A DNA stretch of 64,000 bases, taken from Lutraria lutraria. Lineage: Eukaryota > Mollusca > Bivalvia > Venerida > Mactridae. Within the stretch, counting starts at the first letter, position 1. Every line of letters begins with the position of its first letter. Below are positions 12,027-23,878 of this stretch, one piece after another. The stretch covers positions 14,981,479-15,045,478 of the forward strand of contig OZ026837.1 in the NCBI GenBank assembly GCA_964023205.1, given 5' to 3'. Made by a program: the position numbers and the translations under genes. The notes under the pieces are model-generated. The model saw nothing but the letters and a program-made list of their open reading frames with translations, did not search any database and was not told where the DNA came from.

Positions 12027-15000
12027 GGACTTGTTTGATTGGTTGTTGTGTGTTAGAAGGACTTGTATGATTGGTTGTTGTGTGTTAGGAGATTTTGTAT
12101 GATTGGTTGTTGTGGGATAGAAGGACTTGTATGATTGGTTGTTGTGTGTTAGAAGGACTTGTATGATTGGTTGTTGTGTGTTAGAAGTACTTGTATGATT
12201 GGTTGTTGTGTGTAAGGAGGACTTATATGATTGGTTGTTGTGTGTTAGAAGGACTTATATGATTGGTTGTTGTGTGTTAGAAGGACTTGTATGATTGGTT
12301 GTTGTGTGTTAGGAGGACTTGTATGATTGGTTGTTGTGTGTTAGAAGGACTTATATGATTGGTTGTTGTGTGTTAGAAGGACTTGTATGATTGGTTGTTG
12401 TGTGTTAGAAGGACTTATATGATTGGTTGTTGTGTGTTAGGAGGACTTGTATGATTGGTTGTTGTGTGTTAGGAGGACTTGTATGATTGGTTGTTGTGTG
12501 TTAGGAGGACTTGTATGATTGGTTGTTGTGTGTTAGAAGGACTTGTATGATTGGTTGTTGTGTGTTAGAAGGATTTGTATGATTGGTTGTTGTGTGTTAG
12601 AAGGACTTGTATGATTGGTTGTTGTGTGTTAGAAGGACTTGTATGATTGGTTGTTGTGTGTTAGAAGGACTTGTATGATTGGTTGTTGTGTGTTAGAAGG
12701 ACTTGTATGATTGGTTGTTGTGTGTTAGAAGGACTTGTATGATTGGTTGTTGTGTGTTAGAAGGACTTGTATGATTGGTTGTTGTGTGTTAGAAGGACTT
12801 GTATGATTGGTTGTTGTGTGTTAGGAGGACTTGTATGATTGGTTGTTGTGTGTTAGGAGGACTTATATGATTGGTTGTTGTGTGTTAGGAGGACTTGTAT
12901 GATTGGTTGTTGTGTGTTAGAAGGACTTGTATGATTGGTTGTTGTGTGTTAGAAGGACTTGTATGATTGGTTGTTGTGTGTTAGAAGGACTTGTATGATT
13001 GATTGTTGTGTGTTAGGAGGACTTATTTGATTGGTTGTTGTGTGATAGAAGGACTTGTTTGATTGGTTGTTGTGTGTTAGAAGGATTTGCATGATTGGAT
13101 GTTGTGTGTTAGAAGGACTTGTATGATTGGATGTTGTGTGTTAGGAGGACTTGTATGATTGGTTGTTGTGTGTTAGAAGGACTTGTATGATTGGTTGTTG
13201 TGTGTTAGAAGGACTTGTATGATTGATTGTTGTGTGTTAGAAGGACTTGTATGATTGGTTGTTGTGTGTTAGAAGGACTTGTATGATTGATTGTTGTGTG
13301 ATAGAAGGACTTGTATGATTGGTTGTTGTGTGTTAGAAGGACTTGTATGATTGATTGTTGTGTGTTAGGAGGACTTGTATGATTGGTTGTTGTGTGTTAG
13401 AAGGACTTGTATGATTGGTTGTTGTGTGTTAGGAGGACTTGTATGATTGGTTGTTGTGTGTTAGAAGGACTTGTATGATTGATTGTTGTGTGTTAGAAGG
13501 ACTTGTATGATTGGTTGTTGTGTGTTAGGAGGACTTGTATGATTGGTTGTTGTGTGTTAGAAGGACTTGTATGATTGATTGTTGTGTGTTAGGAGGACTT
13601 GTATGATTGATTGTTGTGTGTTAGAAGGACTTGTATGATTGGTTGTTGTGTGATAGAAGGACTTGTATGATTGGTTGTTGTGTGTTAGAAGGACTTGTAT
13701 GATTGATTGTTGTGTGTTAGGAGGACTTGTTTGATTGGTTGTTGTGTGATAGAAGGACTTGTTTGATTGGTTGTTGTGTGTTAGAAGGATTTGCATGATT
13801 GGATGTTGTGTGTTAGAAGGACTTGTATGATTGGATGTTGTGTGTTAGGAGGACTTGTATGATTGGTTGTTGTGTGTTAGAAGGACTTGTATGATTGATT
13901 GTTGTGTGATAGAAGAACTTGTATGGTTGGATGTTGTGTGATAGAAGAACTTGTATGATTGGTTGTTGTGTGATAGAAGAACTTGTATGATTGGTTGTTG
14001 TGTGATAGAAGAACTTGTATGATTGGTTGTTGTGTGTTAGAAGGACTTGTATGATTGGTTGTTGTGCGTTAGAAGGACTTGTATGATTGATTGTTGTGTG
14101 ATAGAAGAACTTGTATGATTGGTTGTTGTGTGATAGAAGAACTTGTATGATTGGTTGTAGTGTTGGAAGGACTTGTATGATTGGTTGTTGTGTGTTAGGA
14201 GGACTTGTATGATTGGTTGTTGTGTGTTAGGAGGACTTGTATGATTGGTTGTTGTGTGATAGAAGGACTTGTATGATTGATTGTTGTGTCTTAGAAGAAC
14301 TTGTATGATTGGTTGTTGTGTGTTAGGAGGACTTGTTTGATTGGTTGTTGTGTGATAGAAGGACTTGTTTGATTGGTTGTTGTGTGTTAGAAGGATTTGT
14401 ATGATTGGATGTTGTGTGTTAGAAGGATTTGTATGATTGGATGTTGTGTCTTAGAAGAACTTGTATGATTGGTTGTTGTGTGTTAGGAGGACTTGTTTGA
14501 TTGGTTGTTGTGTGATAGAAGGACTTGTATGATTGGATGTTGTGTCTTAGAAGAACTTGTATGATTGGTTGTTGTGTGATAGAAGGACTTGTTTGATTGG
14601 TTGTTGTGTGTTAGAAGGATTTGTATGATTGGATGTTGTGTGTTAGAAGGATTTGTATGATTGGATGTTGTGTGTTAGAAGGACTTGTATGATTGGTTGT
14701 TGTGTGTTAGAAGGACTTGTTTGATTGGTTGTTGTGTGTTAGAAGGACTTGTTTGATTGGTTGTTGTGTGTTAGAAGGATTTGTTTGATTGGTTGTTGTG
14801 TGTTAGAAGGATTTGTTTGATTGGTTGTTGTGTGTTAGAAGGATTTGTTTGATTGGTTGTTGTGTGTTAGAAGGACTTGTTTGATTGGTTGTTGTGTGTT
14901 AGAAGGACTTGTTTGATTGGTTGTTGTGTGTTAGAAGGACTTGTTTGATTGGTTGTTGTGTGTTAGAAGGACTTGTTTGATTGGTTGTTGTGTGTTAGAA

Positions 15001-15820
15001 GGATTTGTTTGATTGGTTGTTGTGTGTTAGAAGGATTTGTTTGATTGGTTGTTGTGTGTTAGAAGGATTTGTTTGATTGGTTGTTGTGTGTTAGAAGGAC
15101 TTGTATGATTGGTTGTTGTGTGTTAGAAGGACTTGTTTGATTGGTTGTTGTGTGTTAGAAGGATTTGTATGATTGGATGTTGTGTGTTAGAAGGATTTGT
15201 ATGATTGGTTGTTGTGTGTTAGAAGGATTTGTTTGATTGGTTGTTGTGTGTTAGAAGGACTTGTTTGATTGGTTGTTGTGTGTTAGAAGGACTTGTTTGA
15301 TTGGTTGTTGTGTGTTAGAAGGATTTGTATGATTGGATGTTGTGTGTTAGAAGGACTTGTATGATTGGTTGTTGTGTGTTAGAAGGACTTGTATGATTGG
15401 TTGTTGTGTGTTAGGAGGACTTGTATGATTGGTTGTTGTGTGATAGAAGAACTTGTATGATTGGATGTTGTGTGATAGAAGAACTTGTATGATTGGTTGT
15501 TGTGTGATAGAAGAACTTGTATGATTGGTTGTTGTGTGATAGAAGAACTTGTATGATTGGTTGTTGTGTGATAGAAGAACTTGTATGATTGGTTGTAGTG
15601 TTGGAAGGACTTGTATGATTGGATGTTGTGCGTTAAAAGGACTTGTATGATTGGTGATTGTGTGTTAGGAGGACTTGTATGATTGGTTGTTGTGTGATAG
15701 AAGAACTTGTATGATTGGTTGTTGTGTGATAGAAGAACTTGTATGATTGGTTGTTGTGTGATAGAAGAACTTGTATGATTGGTTGTAGTGTTGGAAGGAC
15801 TTGTATGATGGGTGATTGTG
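12027..15820. repeat. 32-bp minisatellite array, about 118 copies
   Basis: Head-to-tail units of 32 bp of the form ggacttgtatgattggttg followed by ttgtgtgttagaa. The variants are regional: 'gagga' for 'gaagga', 'tttgatt' for 'tatgatt', 'ggatg' for 'ggttg', 'gatagaagaac', and a 30-bp unit with 'ttgtagtgttgg'. The plus strand is very poor in C and rich in G and T. Because 32 is not a multiple of 3 and the units rarely create stops on the minus strand, long minus-strand reading frames rich in Asn, Gln, Ser, Tyr and Thr arise; they are an artefact. Confidence 0.97.
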
Positions 15821-16532
15821 TTGAGGACCAGGAAACATGTCCTGTGACATTTAAACTGTGTTTCAATGTCTGCCAAATCTCCAATCTGTTCTCAGATGGG
15901 TTTGTTGGATATTTTTTTGGTGATGAATGGGTTGAAATCCAATTTTGGAAGTTTTTCGTAGTGTTTTGTATGATACTGTTTGTTGTTCGTAGAAAGCAGT
16001 CTTTTTCGCTCCAAGTGCAACCTTCTGAATATTTATCAGGCAAACTAAACAACAATAAAGCCAAACTATTATTCCTGTTATTTCTGCATTTCTTTGTTTA
16101 GTAGATACACTAATATTCGGAAGAAATTGGGGTCACTTGAAGATCAAGATTGTAAAATTGCAAAATTATATATATAGGAAATTCTAGTACAGTTTTCCTC
16201 TTAGTGTAATTGGTCCAGGATGAAAATAATAATTGTTTACTACAAACCAGTGCATTGAAATAAGATATTGAATAAGATTTAAATTGTTCATGTGAGCCAA
16301 AATAACTTCTTTGGGTTTGTTTAGGGTGAACCATAATTGTTTAGGAAGAACTTGTTTTCTAATTTTGTTAGAATTATCGGCCAGAGGAATAATTAACAGC
16401 TTGTTTTGTTGTGTGCAATATAAACTAAGGAAATGATATGTTTTTAAACAACAATCAGAAGTGCCAGCAATAACTGATAATTATGGTGTATAGATTTTAG
16501 TTGAGTTGATCAAGGCCATGGTTTAGAAAATA

Positions 16533-16655
16533 AAATGTGGCCTTTATGCAGAGGTCATTTTGTTCTTTATAATCAGTGAAGGTTTTTCAAAGAATGGCCT
16601 TTATCCACAGGGTGGTTTTTATTTTGAGGTGGCTGATAACACAGGTTTGACTGCA
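16533..16655. mobile_element. 'cagtcaaacctgtg' MITE, left part missing
   Basis: 'tgtggcctttatgcagaggt' to 'aacacaggtttgactg'. Confidence 0.8.
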
Positions 16656-17423
16656 CTTTTAAACATTACATCTAGTACATTGTACTATTTACTATTCTTC
16701 TAGTACAGAATTGCCATATTTGGAAACTGAACAATAGTTAAGTTTTCCATAGCCGCCACTACCGGGCATGCATAAATTCGATGTAAATTCAGTTTCCATG
16801 AGTACTTTAAGCACTTTGATTTTTGATCTTTCAAAAGCCACAAGTCAAATGTGAACAGTAAACTAAGTGGTTACTTCATCCATTTTCTTTTATTTTCTAC
16901 CTTTCCACAAGTTTTCAAAAGCCGAAGAAAACCCCCTGACCTATCTTATACTTTTAATGAGCATGTAACCAGAAACCAAACAATTTTAGGCCTTATTGAT
17001 AAAGGGTTCCGTATAATGCATACAGTACATCAGATTCTGTACTTTCCTGCTCAATTATTCTGGTGTGAACTTTGCTGTATAAATGATATTCATCTTGCTT
17101 TGGGACAATTTTTCAATTTACAGCACATTAAGCGTCCATGATTGGGGTAATTTTTTTTCTGTTCTAAGACAATAATTATACTGACTGCCTTGTACTTATA
17201 TAGCTTGGTCATTTACCAATTCTGTATCTTCTACTGAATAATCTAGATGTAACATACCAGTAATTATATAGTAGTTAATTTTATATCGACTTTGTGGAAA
17301 CATCTGGTTAGTTCACAATATACAAAGAGACTTCATTCACAACCTAGAATACAGTATTTCGTTCGCCCAGACTAATGAGGAGAAAGTAATGTAAATTACC
17401 TTAATGAGAAAAGTAATGTAAAA

Positions 17424-17607
17424 TACAGTACAACCTCTCCAGAGTGGCCCTCTCTTGAGCAACAACCTCCCTTGAACAACAGCATGATTTTTTCCCACAA
17501 CACAATTTAACTATTAATTTAATCTCTATAGAGCAACAACCCCTCAACAACAATGTAATAATTATTGCTGCTGCGAAAGAGTGTTGTTTTGGAGAGGTTT
17601 CACTATA
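17424..17607. mobile_element. 'acagtacaacctct' MITE, copy 2
   Basis: 'tacagtacaacctctccaga' at the left, 'ggagaggtttcactata' at the right. Confidence 0.87.
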
Positions 17608-18067
17608 CATATTGTCCCTTAATTCTTGGGCGTAATCATTTGGAGATCTGTAAAAGTATTGCTATTATTGGATGATTTCTCTTTCATTTAAAAGCCTTCA
17701 GCTGGAGTTGCTGACATGCCATGAATGCTAACAAACGATCCTCATTGCATAGAAGTGAATTAATTGCTAATAGCTTGTTAATTGCCATATTATAAATCAG
17801 TTACAGACATTCCAAATAGTGTTTCAACATCACCAGACATTCCGTCCAGTGATTCTTTCAAGATGTGCTTAGGTTGTTAAGCAAAGGGAGAGTACTAGGT
17901 AAAGACAGAGTATGTTTTCACAATGTTATATATGATATAAGTCTGGATTGCTGTTATGCTGTAATGCTGATTTAATGTCATTATTTTCTGTCTATATAAC
18001 CTGTGTGTATAATTACAAAAATATTCAAATTTAGGCTTTCGCAAATATAAACAAAATGTTATTTATT

Positions 18068-18313
18068 GTGCCTCCTTTCAAAGAAAAGGGGATATATTGC
18101 TTTGCACATGTCAATCTGGATGTCGGTCCATCAGCCCATAACCAAACCTTGTCTAGAAAATAACTAGAGAACTAATTGGCCTAAGCTCCTCAGATTTGGT
18201 TGGTAGATTTGTCATCACATGACCCCTGTCGATTCTGTGGTCAGTACATCAAAGGTCATACTATCCCGTTGACCTTAAGGGGGCATCTGTGTTTCACAAA
18301 CTCTTCTTGTTTT
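18068..18313. repeat. 'aggtcaaaggtca / cacttcttg' dispersed repeat, copy 1
   Basis: 'ggggatatattgctttgcac', 'gaactaattggcctaagctc' and 'gtttcacaaactcttcttg'. Partial relatives are at 23395, 32087, 37140 and 40190. Confidence 0.8.
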
Positions 18314-18413
18314 AAGATACATTAATTCATATAGAATATGAGAACATGCTTGCTTGTGGAAAGGTCAAGTGTATCATACTGTATAGTGTATCACCAGCCA
18401 CGTACCGCTATAT

Positions 18414-18593
18414 ATACTGTAGAATCATTAATTTTCGTTGGGGATTTATCAAATCAAAATCCCCATGAATTTAAATTCTATTTTCAAAAATCAAAATCCA
18501 GAATTTATGTCCCGTGAAATAGCAATTTTAGTAAAAAAAAAACACGAAAATTGAGCCCAACGAAAATAAATGAAAAGACATTATTGTACCGCT
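18414..18593. mobile_element. 'ctgtggaatcattaa' MITE, copy 1
   Basis: Left 'tactgtagaatcattaattt' with 'cgttgggg'; the interior has 'atcaaaatccccatgaattt' and 'cacgaaaattgagcccaacg'. The right end is degraded. Confidence 0.75.
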
Positions 18594-19151
18594 ATACATA
18601 TTGTATCGGAAGTGGTCTGGTAATGCATGACCCATATTATTTGTTGCAGTCATTGACAACAAGTTTCCTGTGGCTATATTAGGCTTGTTGTATTAGTGAC
18701 TCAGATTACTGAAGTCTGTTCACCTTCCTGTCACATTTTTCTTGTCTAGAAACAAAAAGATTGCATAATGTAATAGATTATGTTTCTTATGATAAAAAAT
18801 TCTGCAATATTGGGAGTTTGCTTGAAAATATGACTAGCATATCAATCACTGATCCGATTTCACAGTGAATTATCTGATAAAATAATGACTTCCAGAGACA
18901 GGCTGCTTTAATATCAGATGACAGCTACTTGATACTATAATGATTGCCTAGTTAATTCCAATAAATTCAACACTTTTCGATCTAATCATGTGGTTGCTTT
19001 TTTAACTCTTCCGATCTTGACTCTTCAAAATGGAGGAAATTACTTTTTTAAAGATCCGTCAATTCATATTCTCTTGTTTTATTACTATCTCAGTCATGTA
19101 TTAGGTTAGTTATGTGCAAGCTCCTTGCTGAAAAAAGGGTTATACTCGTGA

Positions 19152-19482
19152 TTCGGTGGTCTTGTGGATATGTGCTGGACTACGACTGATCGAAAGATCG
19201 TGGGTTCAAGTCTTGGCTTCGACTTCTGATATTTCAGAAACACTTGCAGTGCAGTGTCCCCATTCAGTGTCCCCATTCCCACATAGCCAAGTACTGTGTT
19301 TAGAAAAACACAGGAAACATCTGAGATGTGTATCTGAATGCTTTAAACGGGGCAATTGATAAAGAATCAGGAAAAACTGTTCGAAGTAAGAGTAGGGACA
19401 TATTGCCAGTTTCTCCTGTATCTTTTCTCATCTCTATGGGGCGGCTCTGAAAAGACCGTAACTGTTGAATCTGGGCCTTAAA
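19152..19482 (+). repeat. SINE-C (different tRNA head), full length
   Basis: A box 'ggtggtcttgtggatatgtg', B box 'gatcgtgggttcaagtct', and 3' part 'gaatcaggaaaaactgttcg' to 'ggggcggctctgaaaagacc'. A 166-bp element is inserted at its end. Confidence 0.85.
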
Positions 19483-19488
19483 CAGCAT

Positions 19489-19654
19489 CAGTCTTCACGC
19501 TAACCCACTAGCCCACAGCCCGGGGCTAGTAAATTCCTATTCGGGCTAGTGAACTTTCTTAAAATTGTGTATTCGGGCTAGTGGTAAATTGTCTGTTTTA
19601 TATAGCCCACATACAGTTCGGGCTGGTGCTTTAAAAAAATTAGTTCGAAGACTG
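19489..19654 (-). mobile_element. 166-bp CAG...CTG element, copy 2
   Basis: Reverse orientation: cagtcttcacgctaac at the left and ttcgaagactg at the right. Exact 6-bp duplication cagcat (19483-19488 and 19655-19660). Here the 8-base ends cagtcttc/gaagactg are perfectly inverted. It is inserted at the very end of a SINE. Confidence 0.93.
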
Positions 19655-19967
19655 CAGCATTACTGATAACTGAATTTGTTGGAGAAAGAACTGGTCATGT
19701 CTATGAGTTTGTGAAATTCGTTTGTTTTTGTAATATGCCAGTCTGAAAGAGTTCACCTATTTTTACCAAATTAATAAAGATGTTTCTAAGAGACGTAGCG
19801 TTTTTTATTGACAAAAAGCATCATTGAATGAGTTTTAGGATTAATGATAGAACAACTTGTCTTCTTATCTAAAAATTGTTGATGTATGGAGAATTGAGAA
19901 AGGCTGTCTTGATTTATTGTTATAAAAGGAGTTATATATAAGAACAGACTTCACATTTATGTCTCTA

Positions 19968-20136
19968 CTGTTGAACCTGAGCTAGCAACCACCTCCAAAT
20001 AAGGGCCATCCTGTGATTAAGGGCCATTGTTAAAAAAAGAAAATATTTAGAAACAAAATGACCTCTGAAGAAGTTGTACCTGCCAATAAAGGCCATATTA
20101 TATCTTTCCTAAGGGTGGACTTTGTTCGCAGGTTTT
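19968..20136. mobile_element. 'cagtcaaacctgtg' MITE, diverged
   Basis: 'gcaaccacctccaaataagg' and 'aataaaggccatattatatc' match the reverse of the family; both ends are eroded. Confidence 0.7.
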
Positions 20137-21468
20137 ATTTATACCTTGTCTGGGACAAACATATTTTTGGACAAAATATTATATCTGTTTTGGATGAAAC
20201 TTGAATTAACTCATAGTGTGTTGTTAACTGATGGAACTGGTGAATAAATGTAAAGATCAGGTTTTCTTTTTCACTGGAGTTCAATGTTATACCAATGACT
20301 TTAAAGATTGAGGAAGTCACCAGACTTACACCTAGGTAGATTTGTTTCTTTGTTTGTTTGAGTTTTAAGCCCCTTTTCAACAGTGAGGCGGACAGTAGTA
20401 CGAATTGCTTATTTCAATAGTGTTTGTCTTGTCTGCGCAAAATAACATTTGAATTTGGCTTTTATGAATAAACTGTTTCCATGGCAACAGAAACTCGTAA
20501 TGTTATTGTCGTGTTGCACCGAACTCAGAATTAACTGTTATGAATCTGAGTTATTCTTCCAAGTAAATGAAATTATATAACTTGATAAAATGGTTGGAAA
20601 CAATTCATGTTTGGTTTATTTGTCTATCATGCTAGAATATAAGCCATAGTTCTCAATGGTACGCTTGTTTTGTTCATTCTGATGTCGGGAAAATGATGAA
20701 ATATAACCGTGATCAAATTTGATACAATTTCCATTGATTTACTCTGAAATAAGCCAAATATTTTGCATTACTTTTTCACCATCGTTAATTTAATGACAGG
20801 AAGCTCCTCCCCTAATAAAAGCTCCTCCCAAAATCAAAGCCCCTTTCCCTAACTAGATTCCTCTTTTCTCGAGTAGAATGGAAAAGCAAAATCATAAAAT
20901 GCTTTAGTTATCTTTCAGTTTGCATCTAAAAAGTATTAAAAATATGGCTAAAAAGGATACTATAAAAGGTGCATTTATTAAGATATATCGATGGTCTCCA
21001 TTTAAAATGCTGAACCTACAAAATCTCAACTTTTCAGGAGATGCATTTCTTTTAATTTTTCAATGCACAATAACATTTAAACGTTGTTTTTGCGTCTTTC
21101 AGAATGTCTTACCATGACACGCGTTCATACGATATAAATATCATTTCAAATAAATTATTGGCCAGTAAAATGTAACTTCGACTTTTAGATTGTCTTGTAT
21201 GTGTAGCTTCAACAGTAATACCTGTTGGATCTGTTACAGTTCTTAATTCATTCAAACTATTGAATGGAATATTCAACAATATTTATAAGTACCTCAGCAT
21301 AATCGAACAGGAGCAGAGTTGGTGGACAGATTAATGTAGCGGCTCAGTAACCAATAGAAAATCAAATACTGAAATAAGTAAACAAAGAAGGAAAATGAAA
21401 GCAGAAACAACACAATTTGAACATTTGAACATGTTCATCTATTGAACAATTTCAACATCAACATTTGA

Positions 21469-21780
21469 ACAATTTATCACATTTTCGATATGAAAAATTT
21501 AACTGAAACACGAAACAAAAACATAAAATCTTTAAGATTCCAATCTATTTTAAAAACTAACATTCTCAAGTCTAAGTTTTATCAACAATGTAATGGTGCT
21601 ATTATGTAATAATAAATTTTACACAATTTATCATATTATCTATATGAATCATTTAACTAAAACACGAGACAAAAACAAAAAATCTTTAACATCCAAAACT
21701 ATTTTATCTTAAACTAACATTCTCAAGACTTAGTTTTATCAACTATGGAATGATGTTAATAATAAATCTTACACAATGTA
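21469..21780. repeat. ~150-bp tandem duplication
   Basis: 'acaatttatcac...taataaattttac' is repeated from 21623 ('acaatttatcat...taataaatcttac'), with the start of a third unit at 21773. Confidence 0.8.
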
Positions 21781-22526
21781 TCATATTATATATTTAGAGA
21801 CGCAGGCAAAATGACAAACCTTGAGCTGTTCACATTTATTTATTCTAATAAAGGAGACGAACCTACATTTCACAGAAAATAGGCAACAGTAATACCACCA
21901 TTTACAAAGAATTTTTTTTTCTGTATATATTCATTACTTAATTAAGACGTGTATCATGATACTCACATTGATTGTATTATAAAATGAAATTTCAATTTCG
22001 ACAATTCATTTTCCTTGCTGTTTACATTATTATTTGCAAAATGTCGAAGTTCCAGTAACTTGTCTTTTTGTCTCATCTGATTTCAGTCAACCACGGTTCG
22101 TCATTTTATTACAAAATCATTTTGACATGGTTTGATTGACTGGTGGTTTAGTCATTTTCGCAGCATATGTGCAGTGATTTCCCGCGCCAGATAGTGCAAA
22201 AAAGCGAATTCATAAAAAAATGTAGGTTCGGCATTTTGATTCGGGAACATCGATATATGGTAGTGTGACAATTTATTGTGCAAGTCCACTTGGCTTAAAA
22301 ATGTGATTTTTTACCATTGTAATGACTTGACATTGGAAATAACTTAATTTAGTATGTTTTCAAGATAGTTTATCTTTTAATGTTGTGGAAAAGCAAATAT
22401 TTTGTGACATGGATTCCTATTTTGTTCTTACAAACTCCTACTTAACTCCTTGTGAATTATCAAAATATCCCTGACATTTTGAATAGTTAATTTGGGTAGC
22501 GTTGTTACAATGTTGACTTCCATCTC

Positions 22527-22990
22527 TCTATATCTATGTTAATGGTCATGTCTCTATATCTATGTTAATGGTCATGTCTCTATATCTATGTTAATTGTCA
22601 TGTTAATGGTCATGTCTCTATACCTATGTTAATTGTCATCTCTCTATATCTATGTTAATTTTAGCATAGATATAGTGAGATGACAATTAACATTATATGG
22701 AGGCATGGCAATTAACATAGATATAGTGAGATGACAATCAACATAGATATCGTGAGATGACAATTAACATAGATATAGAGGCATGACAATTAACATATAT
22801 ATAGTGATGTCTATCTATTATGTTAATTGTCATGTCTCTCTATCTATGTTAATAGTCATCTCACGATATCATGTTGATTGATGTATCTCTATATATATGT
22901 TGATTGTCATTTCTTTATATCTATGTTGATTGTTATACCTCTATATCTACGTTAATTGTCATGTCTCTATATCTATGTTAATTGTCATAT
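22527..22990. repeat. 26-bp minisatellite with an inverted central block
   Basis: Units tctctatatctatgttaat + tgtcatg run forward at about 22527-22665. They run in reverse complement (tgacaattaacatagatat) at about 22665-22800 and forward again at 22810-22990. The forward and inverted blocks can pair over more than 100 bp. Unit length is mostly 26 bp with deletions. Confidence 0.9.
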
Positions 22991-23394
22991 CTCTAGCATA
23001 TACTGCATTGATATGTATTATATAATTGTATAATATTATAGGCTGATGACCTGCATGTCACAATTGAAATAAACTTAAAACTTGACATAATTCAACTGAA
23101 GGTGATACAGGGGGAAATGCAGTTTGATTGACATATAAAAGATATTTTCTTGTAACCTCTGAATTCTTATTGATGGTATATTTTATGGTTTGCATTGGAA
23201 GTATTCCAAGAACAAAAAATGCTGTGATTCATGTATTTCTCTGAGATATATTTTTTCTTTGATCTAGTCCTGATTTTATCAATAATCCCACATAGTCTAA
23301 GGAACACTGGGTAAAGTATAACTGTCACAACTTGATATTAACACATCATGATCATCTATTTGACCCTGTATAAATCAGATTATTTTAATACCTC

Positions 23395-23878
23395 CCCACA
23401 CGCCATTCAAAATGGCAGAAGGGCATACTTAAGGTATTACTCCTGTCCATCTGTGTGTCCAACTGTCCAGAATTTTGGTTTCCAAGTAATAACTCAAGAA
23501 ATATTTTCATGGATTGGTTTCATATTTTACTTGAAGGTGTATAATAATAAAATACAGGTCAAGTTTTGAACGATTTGGCCTAAGCTCTTCAGATTTGGTT
23601 GTGAGGTTGGTCATCACATTTAGAAGACCCCTAATAATTTTGAGGTCAGTAGGTCAAAGGTCAAGGTTACAGTTATCTTCAGTACAAAAACCTTGTCCGA
23701 CAAATAACTAGAGAATGATCTGGCCTTAGGTCCTCAAATTTGTTTGGGAGGTTGGTCATTGCATGTAGATAATACTCCAATTGATTTTAAGTTCAATAGG
23801 TCAAAAGGCGAGGTGTTATTATCCAGTAACTGTTGGCCATTAGGGGGCATTCATGTTTCACAAACACTTCTTGTTAAA
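23395..23878. repeat. Same dispersed repeat, longer two-unit copy
   Basis: The segment 'gatttggcctaagctcttca...ggtcagtaggtcaaaggtca' is followed by a second, diverged unit ('gatctggccttaggtcctca...ttcaataggtcaaaaggcg') before 'tttcacaaacacttcttg'. Confidence 0.8.

Noticed and set aside
13557..15876. Long minus-strand reading frames of up to 165 residues rich in NQSYKSF and HTTTN
   Set aside because: They follow the 32-bp minisatellite through all three frames, exist only because the unit lacks stops on that strand, and have no gene signals.
16851..17141. 96-residue plus-strand frame
   Set aside because: No conserved motif, and it lies in unrecognised AT-rich DNA; expected by chance at this length.
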